From assembly GCA_039180865.1 (NCBI GenBank), contig JBCDCZ010000178.1, positions 1 through 9,133 of the forward strand: a stretch of 9,133 nt of DNA, in the 5' to 3' direction. Position 1 is the stretch's first letter, and each line of letters starts with the position of its first letter. Shown here piece by piece: positions 6,416 through 9,133 of this stretch. The notes beneath the pieces were generated by a model. That model was not told the DNA's origin and searched no databases. It worked only from the letters and a program-made list of their open reading frames with translations. The translations under genes and the position numbers were made by a program. Source of the DNA: JBCDCU01 sp039180865. Its GTDB lineage: Bacteria; Pseudomonadota; Alphaproteobacteria; Rhizobiales; JACESI01.

Positions 6416-7248
6416 CGGCGATGTTGAAGCAACGCAACCGGAGCAAGGCCGCAGACAAGGGACAAAGAATGCAGCGACAAAAGGGGAAGCCGAGAGGTCA
6501 GGTCAACGAGAACACCCAATGGGCTGATGATTTTTGGCGTTACCTGTCCGACAACGGAGTAAGCCTCGCAGGCGGAACGTTTGCTGCAGGCCTGGGCGTT
6601 GCGGTTATCGCAAACACGCTTTTCCTGCAGGAGGGAAGCCATCCGGCGCCGCTTTGGCAATCCCGTTCATCCCAAGGTACGGATCTGACCCTAACGACGG
6701 CGTCCGTTCCGGAGCCGCGTCCCCGCGCGGTCGGGGAAAATGGGCCAAATCTCCTTGTGGCGGACCCGCTTGTTCATGACATTCAGGAAGAACTGGCGAT
6801 CCGTGGATACTATAATGCGGAGGTTGATGGTCTCATCGGTCAGCGTACGCGCCGCGCGATTGAGCTCTACCAACAAGCGTTCGCCCAGTCAGTGGATCCA
6901 ACACCCTCACGGGCATTGCTGCAACATATCCGTTTGTCGAGTACTGATCCGGCCTTTCATGAGCGGATCCGGGAGCGCCTCGCGGAAGCGTCCGTTGACA
7001 CACTGAGGCAGGAACGCGTGACCCAGGTGGTGATCGCGAATACCGCAGTCCTCGAAGATGCTGAGACCATCAAACGGGTGCAAAGGGCACTCCGGGGATA
7101 CGGATTTCCCGATCTTGCTGTTGATGGGATGATCGGAACTCAGACGCGCGAGGCAATTCGGACCTTCGAGCGTTCCCGCGGTCTTCAGGAAAGCGGTTCA
7201 ATTACAACAGTTCTTCTGGCAGAATTGAGCAAACTTCGCGATTTGTGA
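6412..7248 (+). CDS. Membrane-anchored protein with two peptidoglycan-binding domains
   Basis: A 278-aa envelope protein. A strongly basic N-terminus (1-30) is followed by one membrane helix (about 48-72, GVSLAGGTFAAGLGVAVIANTLF), giving an N-in, C-out topology. After a Pro-rich spacer come two peptidoglycan-binding type 1 repeats. Repeat 1 spans about 120-172 with VDGLIGQRTRRAIELYQ, and repeat 2 about 216-272 with VDGMIGTQTREAIRTFE. A charged helical segment (180-205) joins them. There is no hydrolase or amidase domain, so it should bind murein without cutting it. The GTG start at 6412 overlaps the kinase stop (GTGA) and has GGGAG (6401-6405) 6 nt upstream. The ATG at 6421 is a less well-spaced alternative. 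Tight coupling to the kinase suggests the two are made in proportion, perhaps with this protein linking cell-wall state to the sensor. That functional link is inference. Confidence 0.88.
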   Translation: MTAMLKQRNRSKAADKGQRMQRQKGKPRGQVNENTQWADDFWRYLSDNGVSLAGGTFAAGLGVAVIANTLFLQEGSHPAPLWQSRSSQGTDLTLTTASVPEPRPRAVGENGPNLLVADPLVHDIQEELAIRGYYNAEVDGLIGQRTRRAIELYQQAFAQSVDPTPSRALLQHIRLSSTDPAFHERIRERLAEASVDTLRQERVTQVVIANTAVLEDAETIKRVQRALRGYGFPDLAVDGMIGTQTREAIRTFERSRGLQESGSITTVLLAELSKLRDL

Positions 7249-7257
7249 GGACATGCT

Positions 7258-7599
7258 TTGCGGCTGAGCACGGAATTCTGGGTCAGTGCTTATCTGCGCC
7301 AGGCATCTGCGGATGGCGACTACGCGGTCCTTTCGCGTCGAGGCGCTGCTCAAGGCGGACAGGTATTTCTGGTCGTGGATCGCCTCAACGGAACGTGTGA
7401 TCTCTATGGTCCCGCCGTCCAGGCTCTGGTGGAAGACAGTGCTGATCGACTTTTTGAGTGCCTTCTCCTTCAAAACGACCCACTGGAGATCCGTGAACGA
7501 CTTTCCAAGGAGGAACGATTCGACCCTGACCTATGGGTAATCGAACGGGAAAGCCCGGACGGAGATCATGGTCTCAGTCTTGTTAAGACCGAGTTCTAG
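7258..7599 (+). CDS. DUF1491 family protein
   Basis: A 113-aa soluble protein matching the alphaproteobacterial DUF1491 family. It opens MRLSTEFWVSAYLRQ, continues with a central YAVLSRRGAAQGGQVFLVV strand region and ends with the RFDPDLWVIERE block (87-98). Function is unknown. TTG 7258 must be the start: the in-frame codon at 7246-7248 is the stop of the upstream gene, nothing but TTG lies between, and the protein contains no internal Met. GAGGA (7247-7251) gives 6-nt spacing and overlaps that stop codon, indicating re-initiation. The gap to the upstream gene is 9 nt, so it is the third gene of the kinase operon. Its TAG stop overlaps the stop of the convergent DUF2336 gene. Confidence 0.88.
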   Translation: MRLSTEFWVSAYLRQASADGDYAVLSRRGAAQGGQVFLVVDRLNGTCDLYGPAVQALVEDSADRLFECLLLQNDPLEIRERLSKEERFDPDLWVIERESPDGDHGLSLVKTEF

Positions 7600-8840
7600 G
7601 CTCTCTTAAGAGCGGATCGCTCCACTGGAACCGTCTCGGCCTTTTCTCTTGGCAGGTTCTGAGCGAGGCCTGGCCGCAGGGCTTCTGAATAGGTGTTTCC
7701 GGCCGCCTTGACCGGGGTTGCAAAAGGTCGCGACCACCGGTCAGCTATGAGGCGCGCAGCACGCGGCGTTAGCTGCCCGTAAAACCATTCGATCAGGAAA
7801 ATCTGACGGCTGTTTTGGCCGAGTGCGGGATTGAGAAGCAGAAAGGCATCGACGGCAAGATCGCCCGGTAGAGCCAGAGCTTTCAGACAGGTTGCAAGCG
7901 CGAAACCGTCCGCGTCGCGGATGATCTTCCGGGTTGCAAATACGTTCAGGCCCGTCTGGCGGGCAAGGAGCGCGGCGAAACCATCCGCATCGCGATCATG
8001 GGCAAGCCGCCGAAATTCAAGGGCTGTTTCGGCCCTGCGGAAGGCCGCTTTGAGGAGGGCGTTGGGCTCCTCATCGCTCTCTGCGGCCAGCGCCTCACAC
8101 TGCCGTGCGTAATCCAGGATGAGTGTATGATCACCGCTCAAAAACTCATCGAGCCGAGGCAGCATTAAGGAACGTTGCTTCGCATCCGTTTCGCTGAACA
8201 TCGGTGAGGGGGTATCCGGCTTTGAGGTTTCGTTCTTTGGCTCGTCCGTCCAATTGATCTCCAAAGCCTCTTCCTCCTGGTGTTCAGAAACCGTAGCCGC
8301 GTCGCGGGGTTCCGCCTCATCTTCTATCTGCGAAGCCGAGACCTCGGTTGTTTCGCCCCTCATGTGATGTGATCGGGCCAACGCAAAGACAATCCGTTCG
8401 GATAAATCCTGTCGCGCGGCGAGCGCGGCTGCGTGTCGCTGATCTCCCCTCACCAGGATCAATAGGAGATCGCTGTCCTCAAACCCGGTGTAGGCGTTGA
8501 TGATTGGCTTCGCGACCACAAAGTCGTCGGTAGCAAGCGCGAGTGCTGTTGCTTTGGGAAGATTCTGTGAAGTCGCGAGTCGCTCGGCGATATGAGCGCG
8601 GCTTTCAAGGTCGATTTTCGGCAAAAGCCTCAACGACAATTCTTCGAAATGCAGGATCTCACTTTTTGCGGGGCTGTCATTTCCAGCGAAAAGATCGGCG
8701 GCAACTTTCAAAATCGCCTGCGGGCGATTGGCGTGGTTCGCATTAACGAGAGACACGAATTCATCCCGGCTTCGGTGATCTGGTTTCAAAAACAACGCAC
8801 AAACCCGCAACTCGACTAGAAACTCCTTTAAAGTTCGCAC
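7596..8840 (-). CDS. DUF2336 domain protein with an acidic central linker
   Basis: A protein of up to 414 aa, mostly alpha-helical, recognised as DUF2336, a HEAT-like family of unknown function common in alphaproteobacteria. The N-terminal block is characteristic: LKVAADLFAG, LRLLPKIDLESRAHIAERLA (70-89) and LALATDDFVVAKPIINAYTGFEDSDLLLIL (100-129). A long acidic, Ser/Thr/Pro-containing linker (about 161-221) separates it from a helical C-terminal half with ARQTGLNVFATRKIIRDADG (293-312). The start is uncertain. GTG 8840 gives the longest frame but has no clear ribosome-binding site, whereas AAGGAG (8823-8828) lies 12 nt before a TTG at 8810. The conserved part begins only around residue 26. 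The gene converges on the DUF1491 gene and shares CTAG with it. Two CtrA-like boxes lie just upstream. Confidence 0.85.
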   Translation of the reverse strand: MRTLKEFLVELRVCALFLKPDHRSRDEFVSLVNANHANRPQAILKVAADLFAGNDSPAKSEILHFEELSLRLLPKIDLESRAHIAERLATSQNLPKATALALATDDFVVAKPIINAYTGFEDSDLLLILVRGDQRHAAALAARQDLSERIVFALARSHHMRGETTEVSASQIEDEAEPRDAATVSEHQEEEALEINWTDEPKNETSKPDTPSPMFSETDAKQRSLMLPRLDEFLSGDHTLILDYARQCEALAAESDEEPNALLKAAFRRAETALEFRRLAHDRDADGFAALLARQTGLNVFATRKIIRDADGFALATCLKALALPGDLAVDAFLLLNPALGQNSRQIFLIEWFYGQLTPRAARLIADRWSRPFATPVKAAGNTYSEALRPGLAQNLPREKAETVPVERSALKRA

Positions 8841-8847
8841 AAAACCG

Positions 8848-8879
8848 TTAGCGTTCTATTAACCTTAGCGATGCCTTAA
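8848..8879 (+). promoter_or_regulatory. Two tandem CtrA-like boxes in the divergent promoter region
   Basis: Box 1 is TTAG (8848-8851), 7 nt, TTAA (8859-8862). Box 2 is TTAG (8865-8868), 7 nt, TTAA (8876-8879). They are direct repeats 17 bp apart and share TTAGCG at their left ends. Each is one base from the CtrA consensus TTAA-N7-TTAA. They lie 97-128 nt upstream of the 8976 start and directly next to the DUF2336 start, so one regulator could control both genes. The rest of the 8841-8975 gap shows no gene. It includes one GANTC site (8892-8896). Confidence 0.5.
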
Positions 8880-8975
8880 TTGGAAAAAGCAGAATCGCTT
8901 GTTATTGGGTGTTAGTCGTTCAAGCAGCGCGTTGTGTTTCCTGCCCCATTCGTTCGAGAAAGAAGGGGAGCCACA

Positions 8976-9133
8976 ATGGGTACGATTATTGACTTCGAAG
9001 TACGGCGTTCCGAAAACAGCAACCAGCCCGCCGGGCAAACGTCCAGTCATCGCAATCATGATGGTGAGCTCATCCTGTTTCCCGGCGTGCGCGTCGAATA
9101 TCTTGCCGAAGGGGTGGCCGAGCGCGCTCACGA
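8976..9133 (+). CDS. N-terminus of an unrecognised small protein, cut by the right edge
   Basis: An open frame of 52 codons runs to the window end. The ATG at 8976 has an excellent ribosome-binding site, AAGGGGAG (8963-8970), 5 nt upstream. The protein starts MGTIIDFEVRRSENSN, passes through a polar, Gln/Ser/His-rich stretch and reaches a compact motif GELILFPGVRVEYLAEGVAE (residues 30-49). I recall short conserved rhizobial proteins beginning like this, but I cannot name a family or function. It is divergent from the DUF2336 gene and downstream of two CtrA-like boxes. An 88-aa frame on the opposite strand (8865-9131) is probably only its shadow. Confidence 0.7.
   Translation, partial: MGTIIDFEVRRSENSNQPAGQTSSHRNHDGELILFPGVRVEYLAEGVAERAH

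Noticed and set aside
6175..6660. 161-aa frame on the minus strand
   Set aside because: It lies antisense to the 3' end of the kinase and the start of the peptidoglycan-binding gene, both of which have clear domains. Its translation has no recognisable motif.
7603..7612. Perfect palindrome CTCTTAAGAG just past the DUF1491 stop
   Set aside because: It has no loop or T run, lies inside the DUF2336 coding sequence, and is short enough to be chance.
8865..9131. 88-aa frame on the minus strand at the right edge
   Set aside because: It is antisense to the 8976 gene, which has a strong ribosome-binding site. It would also cover one of the CtrA-like boxes.
1..9133. Mobile element, CRISPR, phage or defence system
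   Set aside because: I saw no transposase, integrase, direct-repeat array, attachment site or known defence domain. The gene content is ordinary alphaproteobacterial core.

Overview
The window looks like core chromosome of an alphaproteobacterium, most likely of the Hyphomicrobiales (Rhizobiales). The reasons are a Ros/MucR zinc-finger regulator, DUF5330, DUF1491 and DUF2336 family proteins, a DivJ/PleC-type histidine kinase, and moderately GC-rich coding DNA. I saw no transposase, phage gene, CRISPR array, tRNA or rRNA. The right-hand genes face one another and share DNA at their stops, which is typical of compact vertical chromosome.

Layout. (1) 1-2665, plus: the 3' end of a cation/proton antiporter operon, with the C-terminal half of an MnhD/NuoM-like subunit, an 85-aa two-helix membrane protein, and a second complete MnhD-like subunit. 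The genes abut or overlap, so they are probably one transcript and one membrane complex. (2) 2666-2929: an AT-rich leader, then mucR (2930-3349), closed by a clear intrinsic terminator at 3375-3397. (3) 3430-4170, minus: sufE and, upstream of it, a small DUF5330 membrane protein. (4) 4171-4552: a divergent intergenic region with a nested inverted repeat and a CtrA-like box. (5) 4553-7599, plus: a tightly packed three-gene operon of a membrane PAS histidine kinase, a membrane-anchored protein with two peptidoglycan-binding domains, and a DUF1491 protein. (6) 7596-8840, minus: a DUF2336 protein whose stop codon overlaps that of the DUF1491 gene. (7) 8841-8975: a divergent promoter region with two tandem CtrA-like boxes. 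(8) 8976 to the right edge, plus: the start of an unrecognised small protein.

Common thread. The antiporter genes and sufE are housekeeping functions. The rest has a cell-cycle and envelope flavour: MucR, a DivJ/PleC-like kinase co-transcribed with a peptidoglycan-binding protein, and three copies of TTAG-N7-TTAA, all intergenic. That motif is one base from the CtrA consensus TTAA-N7-TTAA. My reading by eye found no other copy on either strand. The most interesting hypothesis is that the kinase/peptidoglycan operon and the DUF2336/8976 pair belong to one CtrA-controlled regulon. This is inference from motifs and context. I did not find a clearly new defence or mobile system.
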